A DNA stretch of 64,000 nucleotides from Carallia brachiata (taxonomy: Eukaryota; Streptophyta; Magnoliopsida; Malpighiales; Rhizophoraceae). The DNA lies in contig JADCRB010000078.1 of NCBI GenBank assembly GCA_021464245.1, forward strand, positions 2,045,192 to 2,109,191. Direction: 5' to 3'. Both the position numbers and the translations under genes were made by a program. Below the pieces are notes generated by a model. The model had not been told where the DNA came from. It ran no database searches and was given only the letters and a program-made list of their open reading frames with translations. Within the stretch, counting starts at the first letter, position 1. Every line of letters starts with the position of its first letter. Shown here one piece after another: positions 25,970-38,769 of the stretch.

Positions 25970-27074
25970 CTCTTTTTGGTATTTTTCTTGGGTCAAAAAT
26001 TGAAGGATAACAGTTTCATAGATCTGACGAAAGGTCTTTGGCATCAGTACTGGCAACAAAATTTCTGTTCTGCTGGAACTCCTATTAATGGAATTGGGCA
26101 CAACAAACTCCCAGTACTATTTGAAAATTAGGTCAGGAATTAATTGATTACGGAAGCTCCCCGAACACCATATCTGTCATCAATACTGTCATCAATATTA
26201 TATCTAGGGTGACTGATAGTGCAGATAATTTGCTCCAATTGTTTGGAGTAAGATGATCGCAATGCCGTCCAAAAATGACGAATTTCAAAGCATTTTAACT
26301 TGGTCATATGAATGATTTACGTACTTTTTGTTAATAACAAAGTTTTTCCTTCTTCTTCTTCTTCTTTTTTTTTTAATATCTAAAAAGTGATTAAATAAGA
26401 TGGTTCTTTATAAATCCGTTTAAAATAATTGTATTGTATAGTGAATTAGACAAAAGAAAATTTGAGGTATTTAGCAAAAATAATGAGTCCAAAATTGTGC
26501 TTTCTCGTATATAATTCTAAAAGTTAAAGTTCAAATTTGTAAATTAGAAACCTCATATTCAAACTACTTAATATGAATATACGATGAATGCAAATTTTAT
26601 GCAATTGAAAAATTACCCTGATGTCATTTTAGTCGACCAACGATGATCCTCTCTTTCTCCTAAGCACCGACAGAAAAGTGCTTGTTTTTCTCTATAAAAA
26701 AGAGAATTTAAACTATAATTAGTGTTAACCAGTTAGTTATTAGATATTATATTTAAATGAAGTAGGGTGTTCAAATCTTATTAATTATCAAATTCCTTCA
26801 ATGAAAAAAAACAAAGAGAGAATTTAATTGAAAAATAATTGTATCTTGCATATTCATGGAAATTCAACTTCACAATTTTATGAGAATTTGAGAGAGAAGA
26901 TTGAACCATTAAACACCTTCCTAAATAGCAAGGCATCCGCCATGAATTCAGTACGATAATCAATTCTCTGTTGCGTGTGGATCGTTCGTGTGGCGTTAAT
27001 CAATTCAATACAACGCAACGGCGCCGTATCTTTTGCAAGGAATAAAGTTGCAAACATGTGGTCCATAAAGTTTC

Positions 27075-27240
27075 ACATACATACTAATTTAATGTTGCAC
27101 ATACATACCAATTTAATATGTACCCAAAAAAAAACATACATACTAATTTAATGTCTCTTTTTTTTTTTCATGAAGTTGCACATACATACTTTAATGTCGT
27201 TTTTTTTTTTTTTTCAGCCTAATACTAATTTAATGTTCAA
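27075..27240. repeat. Degenerate tandem repeat around ACATACATACTAATTTAATGT
   Basis: Copies begin at about 27075, 27099, 27134 and 27180, with a partial copy near 27222, separated by variable A- or T-runs. The irregular spacing suggests slippage or repeated insertion, not a regular satellite. Confidence 0.6.
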
Positions 27241-28478
27241 TGATGCATGTGACTACCATAAAAATCAGTGCCCGCAAATAGTCCTTAGGAATTCGTTAGG
27301 AGATCATTCATTTTAACTAAACAAAATATCTATAAAATGTTTTAGCTACAAAACCCATGGACTAGCCAATCTAATAGACATCCTGTTTGAATTCCAATGC
27401 ACCCAATCCACGTCGGTATGATTATTTAGTTGGGCTTTCCTTTTTTTTTTTAATGAAAACAATACGTCGTCAGTATTTACATCATCAAATTTATGAGTTA
27501 AAATTGAAAGTCACCCGTTAATGTTTTTATTTAATTTCTCTAATTGGGAGAACTCACAACTTGAGTATTGATAAATCTAAACGGGTATTTTTTAAGTTAA
27601 TTATGCAGTTAACTAGTTTAAAACTTACACAATATGTGTACAGTTTAAACTAACAGTTAAATTAAAAAAATTGTATCCAAAGAGCGGGCTTATGTAAGAG
27701 AAACATGTTAGATTACCATAAACTATCACTTCAAATAATGAGTTTTCATAGAGATTAATGTAAGTAAATTAAGTATTTTTATTTTTTAAAAAAGGTAAGT
27801 ATTTATATTTGGGCCGAGCCAATCAAAATGAACAATAATAAACTTACTTTTTTGGGTACACAATACTAAACTTATTATTACTCAACGCTGTCGCCTCCAA
27901 ATCAAATGGACCAGAGTAGAAGACTTTTATCCACCAGCATTTGGTTACCTGATAAGTTATAATTCCATAGTGTTGAAATTGTCTTGGGTTCGAAAGTCTT
28001 GCGTCCGAAAAGAAAAGTCTTGGAGTGAGAGTCTTAAACAAAGAAATATTGTCATTTTACTAAAGCCCCGCCAGCACCATTCAGCATTTAAGTAACGTCT
28101 GATGTTAACCCGGAGTGCTTCATTTTCACAAATTTAAGTATTCCATAGGATCATAAAAGTGGTTTTTTTAATGAGAAATATTTTAGTAGTTAAATTTTAA
28201 AATTTTATTTTAAATATTTCAAAAATTAATCCTAAAAATAGAAAATTATGAGATTTATAAAGAAAGATCTATTTAGCTCATTATTTAATATATATTCTAT
28301 TGAAAATAATAATATTTTTTGTCAATAAAAATAAAAATAATAATAAAAATTTTAATGACCTTATTTTGTTAGTGTCAAAATAATTATATAATAATATATA
28401 CTATTAAATAATTAAATTTATAAAAAAATTAAAAGATATTAAAAAAAAGTCGACTTACTTCTCAAATGCCAATAAAAT

Positions 28479-29158
28479 CTTATAATTAAGCTCTTTACTG
28501 TACGGTTACCTAATTGGGCTCCCCAATTATCTGATGGGAAAATTTTGGTAGGCGGGATATTATTGACGAAAAAGAAATGAGAAAAATTTTTTGTACAATA
28601 AATTGATTTATTTATGTAACGAGATGCTGAATTATTAATAAAATTTAAAAATATTTTTTATCTATTTTTTTATTACAAAAAATTAAATATTTAATTATAC
28701 CAATAAATTAATTAATTATACAAATTCTTTTTTATCTGTTCCATGTTTTCTTTTCCACATGCACGCTCTTATCTAATTAGCTCTTTACTTTATCTTATAA
28801 TTAAGCTCTTTACTGTACGGTTACCTAATTGGGCTCCCCAATTATCTGAAGGGAAAATTTACTATACGGTTACCTAATTGGGCTCCCCAATTATCTGATG
28901 GGAAAATTTTGGTAGGCGGGATATTATTGACGAAAAAGAAATGAAAAAAATTTTTTATACAATAAATTGACTTATTTATATAATGAGATGTTGAATTATT
29001 AATAAAATTTAAAAATATTTTTTATCTATTTTTTTATTACAAAAAATTAAATATTTAATTATACCAATAAATTAATTAATTATACAAATTCTTTTTTATC
29101 TGTTCCATGTTTTCTTTTCCACATGCACGCTCTTATCTAATTAGCTCTTTACTTTATC
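28479..29158. repeat. Direct tandem duplication, about 315 bp, with nested short duplication
   Basis: The segment from CTTATAATTAAGCTCTTTACTG at 28479 recurs at 28794 with few differences and runs to CTCTTTACTTTATC near 29157. Copy two holds an extra short duplication of about 50 bp, in which CGGTTACCTAATTGGGCTCC occurs twice in a row. Both copies contain ATTTAAATATT-rich sequence and no coding frame. Confidence 0.85.
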
Positions 29159-29159
29159 G

Positions 29160-31305
29160 TTAAGAAATTGGACAAAAAATCTATGACTAGAGAGCTTGTG
29201 GGGCCCTCTAAGGAGGCTGTGGCTTTTGGTAGATAAGATGTATGGCAAGGATTCAAAATTCTGGACCCACATTACGATCAGCCGTCGTACACTACGATGT
29301 TGACGTGTACCACAATTAAAACATTTTGTTGGGGACTCCGACCCGCCAATCATTAGTTTCAATCTCTTGGGTTTCGTCTTTCGGAGGAGATTGAATAGAA
29401 ACGGAAAACGAAACAGAGAACGTAGCCTCTCCCTGGAGGCAAAACTCATACATGTGGATCCAGATCTTGCAAATGACAATGCACACAGTTCTCAAGTTCA
29501 CCTGAATACTTATGAACTTAAATTTTATTCTCGAGATTTCAGAATTTTAATTTTAGAAAAGTATAATTTATAAAATTAAAAAATTAATTTTATTATATAA
29601 TTCACGGCTAGAAAACTACTATGCTAATGTTATAGAGTTTTCTTACCAATTGTAACATTGGTTGCTTATTGCTTTCGCTCCGAAGCTTGCTGAGTAGTTC
29701 AGTAGTCTGTAAAAATATTCAATCACACTTGTGTTAAGTAAGCAGAGTAGTTAAGTTAGAGAGTCAAGGCAATAAGCCAAGGACCTTTTTTTTTTTTTTT
29801 TATAAAAAAGTTAGTGCAATGTTTTTAGCTAATTTTTTAGCCAATACTGTCATATCTTAGCCAGTTAATGTGCAGATGCCTTTCTCTAATTTTATTTAAT
29901 TTATTCAATTAAATAAAAATTTCTTATCATTGATTTATTCCTGTTTTTGGCTTTTCTTGCCAATGGGGAAATTTTGTCTTCGTTTGAGAGAGAGACTCTA
30001 ATATTTGGATAGTAATAGTAATATCAATGTCTATCTTGATATTGATGCGTACCGCACAGTCAATCTAATGGGATCAAGCGGCAATTTTCTTTTTTTTTTT
30101 TTTTTGCTTTTTTTTAATAAAAAAGGCATTTGTAAATATTGAGCGTAATGGGTTTTATTCAATACTATTCATTTAACATGAACTAAAAATATCATCGGTG
30201 ACATTGTACTAATTGATAGATCATGAATTTTATTGATGATATTTTTTTGACTAATTAAATGGATGACCAAAAATATTATCTTGAAGGAGTTCTTCTTGGA
30301 CACTGTTGCTTTCCTCTTCAAGAAACGAAATGGGGAATGCCCACGGAAGATAAGAACCAGCAAATCAGGCTGTGGGTTCTGACTTTTAGTTCTATTATTA
30401 CATGAGACACAACAAAGTACGTCTTTTAGGTGTCGGTAAACAGAGAGGAAGTCCAAAGAGACGTAACTGAGTTGTAGTGTAGAAAACCACATGCAAACAT
30501 TCATCGACCAAAAAACCGATGGAACAAATTCCGAAACACGTCCGGGTCTGTCACTCACAAATTTGCAACTCAGAAAAAAGTAATCAATGTCTCCCAAGAG
30601 CTTAAAAGTAGCAACAAAATTATATACACTATTAGATAATTATATTATATATATATTATATATTTTGTCTGTTATTTTTTTTAGAGAATATAAATTATCT
30701 ATTATTATTTAAGTGTATTTATGTAATCTTATTTTTTTAATTTTAGAAAAAAAATCTTGAAAATGAAAATAATAAGAAAAAAAGTCGCTTACGAATCAAA
30801 ATTTTTCATGTTTGCGGCAACCATAAAAACGATAACTTGTGGAAAAACCAGCTAGATTTTCATAGGGGTCCTACCATGTTTAGTCTCATCAAATGAATCC
30901 GTAAGAGATTATGAAAAAGATAAATTTGATATTGACCAGTAACTGCACCGCTCTCATATCGAGCGTAATCTTTCTTTTTCCAAGAAGTTGCCATAAATAC
31001 GAAGAGAAATAAGTAAATTTAATTTATTCTCTTTCCCTTTCTACCTTATTCAAATAAGTTACAAATGAGGAAAAATATTTCCTCATTATTTTCTTTCTCG
31101 AGAAATAGGTAATTTTAATTTATTTTATTAATTTCCTTTTTTTTTCCAAGCTTATTCAAATAAGTTAAGAAAAAAATCATTTTTCTTTTTCTATTCTCAT
31201 TGGTTCAAACATAGTGTAAATAACCATTTCGGAAGTTTTACACTTCAATCAATTATTTTGAAAGTCTTACGACTTGAGTTATTGAGATTAATTGAATGTG
31301 AAATT
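29160..31305. other. Intergenic; no recognised gene
   Basis: Higher-GC patches occur at 29200-29480 and 30290-30600. The latter has a 142-codon minus-strand open frame (30169-30597), long for AT-rich DNA, but its translation matches no family I know and its last third is low-complexity. T-runs at 29788-29806 and 30090-30105. Confidence 0.45.
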
Positions 31306-31563
31306 TATATTTATGTGAATATCTACATCACATATTTATAGGGAGAATAATTAGGTAGTTATTTGAGTAAGAGACGCATTTTGTAGATCCAACAGACACA
31401 ACCCTTTTAACGTGTCTTTTCATTAATAGACGCATCTCCATAACCACTAAATGAATTAGAAGACACGACTCTTTATTTTGAAAAATTTCCTAACAATTCC
31501 CCGTCATTTTCAAAATGAGAAAATGTAACAGATTCTTAGTAATTTAGGAAGTCAACTACATAA

Positions 31564-32083
31564 GTAAGGTGTTTTACAGATTGAACCTTACGTACTGAAA
31601 TATGCATTACAACAAATCTAAATAATATGGTAGACAAGTTTTGAATTAACTATTTTTATTGATAAGTTGTAGAAATATTTCACACATTTAACTACACAAC
31701 ATTATACTTCTCTTTTTAAAATTGACACATTAAAAGTCATTGTGTCCATATCTTTTTCATGAATATTTTAGAATCAAGTCCTTAAACTTATTGGAACGAC
31801 CTATACATTCCACATTCACATAGGTAAGGTGTTTTACAGATTGAACCTTACGTACTGAAATATGCATTACAACAAATCTAAATAATATGGTAGACAAGTT
31901 TTAAACCAACTATTTTTATTGATAAGTTGTAGAAATATTTCACACATTTAACTACACAATATTATACTTCTTTTTTTAAAATTGACACATCAAAAGTCAT
32001 TGTGTCCATATCCTTTTCATGAATGTTTTAGAATCAAGTTCTTAAACTTATTGGAACGGCCTATACATTCCACATTCACATAG
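31564..32083. repeat. Tandem duplication, 260-bp unit, two copies
   Basis: GTAAGGTGTTTTACAGATTG begins at 31564 and again at 31824. The copies match almost base for base to CACATTCACATAGG, so the duplication is recent relative to the element around it. Confidence 0.9.
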
Positions 32084-32690
32084 GCAGACTAGGACTCCTT
32101 CTTTAAAGCACCATTCCAAGCCTGTTAAGAGTTTCAAAAACTCAATTTCCCAACTAATTGTGGATACCAAGCACTATAAACACTTGGGATGGAGAAAAAC
32201 TATTTATAGTACTTCAAATTACACTGATGATATACTTTGACTCATTGAACTCAAAACTTGACGTTGTATCAAGCGTTGAGTCGAGATTCCATCATGGGTG
32301 ATCAATAAGTATGAACGTGAACTCATCCCTTATTTGATTTCTCATTCATCAACTTATTGTTAACCCTTTTAGTTAAAGATTAAACTTCTTTTAATACGCA
32401 ATTGACTTTTCGAAAGTCTTTTATATTTATTATGTTACCACAAATTACACGCTAAAAGATATCGTTAATATAACGGTTAACATCTCACCATTTCATTCTA
32501 AATGTCATTAACTTCAAATAAATTAGAAGTACTTGTTCTAGTAGTTGCGATCTACGAGCGTTACAGTATTTCTATTAGTTTGTCTATATTACAGCATAGT
32601 TGTTTAGAAGTCATCTACTACTTTCTTTTATTTGTAAAAGAAAGAAAATAATTTAACTTGTAAAAAGACTTTGAATAGTCACCTATAGAA

Positions 32691-32988
32691 AGTCATGACT
32701 CGTTTTAAAAGAATACGTCTTGTCCTCTCAAAGAGTCGTGTCTCTTGTGATGAAAGGTCACGTCTCTTTCCATGAAAAGTCGCAACATTTTCTCATAAAA
32801 GGTCACGTCCCTTCCTAGTAATGATTATGTCTTTTCCTATCAAAAGTCATGTCTCTTCCTTTGAAGAGTCTCATTTCTTCTCTTGAAGAGCAACATCTTT
32901 TTCTTTAAAGAGTTACGTCTTTTCTCATGAAAAGTTACGTATCTTCCCATCAATAGTAATGACTTTTTCCACTAAGGGTCACTCTTCC
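32691..32988. repeat. Degenerate 22-bp minisatellite, about 13 units
   Basis: Units of 21-23 bp follow an approximate consensus AGTCACGTCTCTTCCCATGA plus AA. They diverge from one another but keep the period. They lie inside the putative LTR-type remnant. Confidence 0.75.
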
Positions 32989-34195
32989 ACATTTTGATTT
33001 GATGTCTCTTAAAATTATAATTCCAGAAACTTGATCTCTAATACATAGCTAATAAGGAATTAAAAATGAAAATTTCTTTCCTTTCTATATTCAAGATGTC
33101 TCTTCTTATGTCCTTTGGATTGGAATTACAAATTTCAACAATGGCTATGCCTGTTCTCGTTGAACGATTCCACCTAACTTACCTTATGCATATCTTATGC
33201 ATATTTATTCAAATTAAAATTAACAAAACAAGCAAAAGTCAGATATAAATATTCTTACCTGTCATGTCAAGAATATGCATTTAAAGATTTAACATACATA
33301 TATAACTATGTGTATATATACAAAAATTTACCATGCAATTAGTCTACTATCATGAACATAATTTGCTTATTCAAGTGGTACTCAATGTATTAACAGTGCA
33401 TTTATTGTGCACATTTATCACTACATGTGTGTAATTATTTATCATACATGTCACACGTTAATCCCAAAATATACTTGACATTATTTATATGCAATCCACG
33501 AGAGAATTCACAAGGTAGAATAAAAAATATAACATAACATGTACCTAATTGCCTTAATCATCATGTTAATCCCAAAACAATTATTATAACTCTTGATTTT
33601 TCCACATATTATAGATATTCTTAATTAATGTCATCAAACAAGTAAGAAAAGGATACATACCTTAATCAAGTAAGAACTTACTTGATCATTTCACAATTTT
33701 AGAAGTCAATTTTTTAAAGATTCTAATCACTAACTATAAATAATTTTGCCTTAAAATTGTTGGAACAGGAAAGAGGGTGAGATTGAAAATAAAAAAATTG
33801 TTTCAAGTTATGTAACAAAAGCTGCTTTCCTGAAGGCAAAATTCGCCCTCACTAAATTGCAACAAAGGTATAATGCAAACTCCCTCACAGGATAAAGTGA
33901 AACGCACTCGACTGCAGATTATAATACTGAAATTGAGTTCTTAAGAAATTATTGTAATATCTAAAATTATTTATAAAAAGTGTATGAATTTTTCTATTGT
34001 CTCTATATTTATGTGAATGTCCACATCACATATTTATAAGGATAATAGTTAGGTAGTTATTTGAACAAGAGACGCATTGTTTAATCCTAACAGACACGAT
34101 CCTTTTAACGTGTCTTTTCATTAATAGACGTGTCTGCATAACCACCAAATTAATTAGGGGATACGACTATTTATTTTAAAATTTTTCTAATAGTA

Positions 34196-35931
34196 TAAAC
34201 ATGATACCAACACGAACCTATGGAAATACCCCTTTATCAATGAAAAATAGACACCATGTAACTTTATTGCACGGGAAAAAAAAAATTGATCAAAAATGAA
34301 ATTAAATAGATGTTATCTAGGGAAAATTCACTTTGAAGTGACTATTCCCTAGATAGACCCCATCGTAATATTTTATTTTACGATTGAATCATCTTATACA
34401 ATGATTGAGTCTCAATCAGGAGTCCAGTTTTCCAAGTTCTAACAACAGCAGCAATCAGCAGATGCATAAGCAGACAAGGTTCTGTTCAAATTCAACTAAT
34501 AATAGATGACTTCGTGGTGGGAACACTCTAGTTTTAATTGTTTCTTTCTTGTTAACTGTAGCTTTCTAACCGAAAATATCACACGTCTAATGCATGTATG
34601 CATGAACCTAATTCTTGTACTTCAGTGCAAAACTTCAAGCCTAGCCAGTATTAGGCCAGCAGGGTTTTGGATTCTTCTTTGAGACATCGTTATTCACAAG
34701 GCCACTTAATTGTTGCGTTAATAAATTTGAAAATCACAACCCAAAAATTTTTGTTCTGAAGTTAACGTTGTCGGCCTAAGTAGTTTAGTGAAATGGCGTG
34801 TCCATATTTCTTTATTGAGATTCAGCTTTGAAGACAGCCCACAAAGAAACTTCCTGCAAGTCTGGACGTTTACATGATTGTATCCCATCATGAATTTGCA
34901 AACTTTCATTTGAACGACATGTCTTTGATCTTCCCCGATTATCTCAATGTTGGATACTATATATTCAATCAACAAATTAAAGAAGTTTAAGCCTCTTGAG
35001 AGACATTTCAATAATTAAAATTTAAATTATTATATATTCTAAAAATTTAAGTATCTAATTTTAAAAAGAAATGTGAAATTTATAGTAATAAAAATAGTTA
35101 CTGTCATTATGTAATTCATAAATCATATTGTAATGGCTTTTTAATAAATAAAAAAAATTAAGAAGTCTAATTGAATGTCATTCACGCGCTTAAAAACCAA
35201 TTTTGATATAAACTAAAAGCCTATAGCAAATTGAATTGGAAAAAAAAAAAAAGAAGGAAGAATATCAAAAACAAAAAGTTTTCCAATATTGCTAGAACAG
35301 ATGAGTCCGCTAAAGAGGGCAAAACAGAGTCGCCGTTGGTAGGTCTCGGCTGACTTTTAAAAAAAAAAAAAAATACAGAACAGATAGCTTTTTAATTTTT
35401 TTTTTTAAAACCATATTAAGAAAAGAAGGTAGCAGAGAAAGAACATACACTAACCGAGTCTCACCTACCAATAACATGATGTCATTTAGTGCGAAAACAG
35501 AAAATTAATTGCATCCTTTCCGTTAGTATGTGATTAATTTAATTCTCCAATCAAATCATCAATATATATGTTAGACCGTATTAAAAAAAGATGGCAGCAA
35601 AGAAAAAACATACATTAACCGAGTCTTGAGTGTGAGAACAGAACAAAATTAATTGTATCCTTTCTGCAATTATATATATCTGAATTAGGAGTAGAGAATA
35701 TTACGTTCGGCATGACGTTTGCAATGTGCAACAACCTTAACCTTAATGGAAAGACAAAAGACAGAAGGTTTAATTCCATAGTTAGGTGTAAAGTAAGGTG
35801 TCAAAGGGGTCGTGAGAAAAAAGGTTTTAAAAAAATAGAAAGAAAAGAATATAATTCTGAGTACTGTTATGTAGTTTATTTTTTAAGGGTACAAGTCGAC
35901 ACTAATTCATTCAATGATATTTAATTTATTA

Positions 35932-35967
<36 letters not shown>

Positions 35968-37104
35968 AATGATTTAATAATTTATATTATTACATGTCCA
36001 CATTTGTCCTTATAAGGGTGAGGCACTTAAATTTTCTCTGTGATTTTTTCGTTAGTTATTTAGATATGTTATAAATAGATAAAATGAATAAATAAAAAGT
36101 CAAAATTTTGATTTGGATGAGATGAAAAAGGTAGGGAGATGAAACATAGATATTTATAAAATGACAATTATATCATGATTTGAGAATTCTTTTCTTTTTA
36201 GTAACTAATCTTTTTTTTTTTTTTTTGTGAAACGAATCAATGTAAATACTTCTATGTCTATCAAATTAAATTGTTCACCTAATTGATAATTTTCCAAAAA
36301 CAAATTATCTTTTTTTTTTTTGCAACACTTGGTTCTGGTAGTGTTTAATTAATAATATAAATATATATGGAGAATACTTAAGAATTAAGATTTGATTATT
36401 GATCTTCAAACAAGAAGACCTACCAAAAGCAATCGTGGGGCCTCCGGAATATAAGGTTTTAGAGGAATATGAAATTTTTTTGAGAGCATTTAGAGGAATA
36501 TAAAATTAGGATACAGTAAATGTGTAGATTCTTATTTGCGGCTGAGGGTAATTTGGCATTTTTTGCATTAAACTATCCCAATTACACCAAAAGTCAACTT
36601 ATTTCTTTTTCTTAAAAGGACGACATATTGGTAAACACTGACTTAACCACAAAGGTAATGGATTATTAGTTTATTACAGTTTTTCGGTTCCTACAATCGT
36701 CTTATCGATCAAAGTGTTTTGTTGTAATCTCCTCTCATAACGCGTTCCTCTACATAATTAAATTATTATGTGAATTTGAGCATTTATTTAATTAATTGAA
36801 AGAGTTATCTTTTAATTAGTAGGTGAGAGATTCAAATCATACCAAACTTCACTTCTTTCTCTTTAAATACCTAATAAAATTTCTTATAGATAAAAAAAAA
36901 AATCCTCATGCACAAATTGTTCGGGATTGTGGGTTTATGTGCAAGCCGGCTTTGCCGGCTGAGATTCATTTGAGGATTTGTTATTTCTTCCCTTATATAT
37001 TGTTGTCCTGTTCGAAACTTTGTCCTTTTTTTTTTTGGGAAACGATTTCTACATATTAATTTCTTAAATGCTGAGCCCAGTGAATTTTGTTGTTAAATTT
37101 GTGT
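34196..37104. other. Intergenic, no gene seen
   Basis: AT-rich sequence with an (AT)n tract at 35934-35962 and a 7-bp GC-rich hairpin at 36944-36960 (AGCCGGC, TTT, GCCGGCT). A 97-codon minus-strand open frame (34718-35011) has no recognisable motif. Confidence 0.5.
35934..35962. repeat. (AT)n microsatellite
   Basis: About fourteen uninterrupted TA/AT units. Confidence 0.9.
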
Positions 37105-37112
37105 CTCGCAAG

Positions 37113-37780
37113 CAAGGTTCTCAGAACCGAACCAGTCATTGAACCGAAAAACTGAGAGGTTTAAGGTTCAACCGATTCGACCGGTAAAACCGCGGTTAAA
37201 CCGGTAAAACCGGTATTTAATATTAAATATATAAAAATAAAATTTTTATACAACTTATATAATTATATAAAATGTTATATTATATAAGAATGATAATAAA
37301 TATTTAAAATAAAGTTTATAAGAATTATACTAATATTTACATACATTAAAGATATTACAATTAGTATATTTAACAAAATATAATTTATAAAAATTAATTT
37401 AAAAATAATATTTATAAATAGTGATTAAATATTAATTTTTAAAATTTAAAGATTAAATTGAAAATTTAATCAATTGAGGACTAAATTAGAATTTTTAGTT
37501 AAAATTAGAGTTTTAATTATAATTTAGATAAAGTTTTGGGTTAAATTATAATTTAAATTTTTAATTTAAATTGAACTGGTTCACCACGGTTCAAACCGGT
37601 CCCGGTTTTCCCGGTTTTTTCCGGTTCTTGACCGGTTTTTTTTCGGTTCTTGACCGGTTTTTTTTTTTTTTTTCGGTTTGGTCCGAATTCCATTTTTAGA
37701 CTTGAACCGGACCGGACCTAGGACCGGTTCCCGATTTTTCCGGTCGAACCGGCCGGTCCGGTCCGGTTTTCAAATCCATG
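37113..37780. mobile_element. hAT-type MITE with perfect 8-bp target duplication
   Basis: CTCGCAAG occurs exactly at both flanks (37105-37112 and 37781-37788). The ends CAAGGTTCTCAGAACC and, reverse-complemented, CATGGATTTGAAAACC form imperfect 16-bp TIRs. Both subterminal regions are dense in ACCGGTT-type motifs in opposite orientation, and the middle is AT-rich and non-coding. An 8-bp duplication with TIRs beginning CA is the hallmark of hAT elements. With no transposase frame it must be non-autonomous. Confidence 0.8.
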
Positions 37781-38493
37781 CTCGCAAGTTGCAACTATTC
37801 TAAGTATGAGTCTAAAATCAATTTTTTTTATAATATACCTGACATACATAATTTTATTTATTGGACTTGTTACCATATTGATAGATGAAACTCATCACCT
37901 AAGGATTTTATGTACCTTGAAATTAATGCACACGCGCAAAATATCTTGAGAACGCTTGTTCGTGAATTTGGCCAAAATTCACTATTAATTCTTTGAGTGC
38001 AGGCTATTGTGCTTCTTTTTTTTTTTTTTTTTTTGACAGTTGTAATCATTATTATTTCTATTTTTGTGAGTGTTATTTTTACTCACATATTTTATGAATA
38101 TGATTCATTCATAATTTCATATTAATTATTTTTTATTTTTATATTTCAAATGACTCTCGTTTATTGTGTACTATAAGATTGTACGTAAATTATATTAAAA
38201 AATAGTCAAATTAAAAAAAAATTCTTTTATTTTTGGTAAGTAATAAGTACAATAAAAAATAAAGATGGCACTTATCAATTTTGTAAAAAAAAAAATATAT
38301 ATTGTGCTCCATAAAAAGAACAAATTCTAAGGAGATAGGTTTAATCTCACATAATAATGGCCTGTGACAATCATTATTATTTATTCTCAAGAAAAAAAAA
38401 AGACAATCATTATTATTTAATTAAGCCATGACCCGAATCGGAGACCAAGTAGCTGCGGCCGGGTCAACAACTTTCCGGACCTTGCCCCCACCC

Positions 38494-38688
38494 ACCAACC
38501 CCAGAGTCTCACCCGTGCACCGCACCCACCACCAAGAGTCAAATTTAACCTTCTCATCTCTAATGAACCACATGCAGTCCACGTACGCTGCTTAACCTCA
38601 ACCATTAGATTATCTCCAATCAGTGGCCACTATTAATTTTCAACGAACCCACCTCGCCTGCCCTCAGCCATCCTTATGCTTACCTACC
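38494..38688 (+). promoter_or_regulatory. AC elements (MYB sites) in PAL promoter
   Basis: ACCAACC (AC-II type) lies at 38494-38500 and ACCTACC (AC-I type) at 38682-38688, about 260 and 75 bp upstream of the TATA-like box. AC elements are bound by R2R3-MYB factors and drive xylem- and stress-linked expression of phenylpropanoid genes, including PAL. A G-box-like CCACGTACG lies near 38579. The region is richer in C than its surroundings. Confidence 0.6.
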
Positions 38689-38760
38689 AACAACAACAAC
38701 AACAACAATGCATGTCCAAAAAATAAATAAATAAAGACAAAAGTCCCCCCGAAAAACATC

Positions 38761-38769
38761 TATTTAAGG
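38761..38769 (+). promoter_or_regulatory. TATA box of PAL
   Basis: TATTTAAGG lies 196 bp upstream of the PAL start codon, followed by a CT-rich leader. This is a typical spacing for a plant 5' UTR of roughly 160 nt. Confidence 0.55.

Larger units (their letters stand above)
24831..28478. other. Intergenic, gene-poor
   Basis: Long homopolymers (C17 at 24925-24941, G14 at 25274-25287, T27 at 25943-25969) and AT-rich sequence. 25736-25905 resembles the low-complexity interior of the MITEs near 6-13 kb, but no ends were found. No supported gene. Confidence 0.6.
31306..34191 (-). mobile_element. Remnant resembling a non-coding LTR retroelement
   Basis: A block of about 190 bp at 31306-31497 recurs as a direct repeat at 34004-34195, including TATTTATA, GACGCATT, CGTGTCTTTTCATTAATAGACG and TTCTAA(C/T)A. 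The right copy may extend left to TGTTGGAACAGG at 33758; together with TTCCTAACA closing the left copy this gives TG..CA-type LTR borders. On the minus strand each copy carries a TATAAATA. GACGGGGAAT just outside the left copy reads as a purine tract, so the element would run leftward. No gag-pol frame and no clear primer-binding site were seen; the left LTR is incomplete. A large non-coding derivative fits best. Confidence 0.42.

Noticed and set aside
25901..26131. Opposing frames with poly-K and poly-F runs
   Set aside because: Both are products of a 27-nt T-run; no conserved sequence.
36944..36960. Hairpin AGCCGGC-TTT-GCCGGCT as a terminator
   Set aside because: A 7-bp stem in plant intergenic DNA with no transcript context; bacterial-type terminators do not apply.
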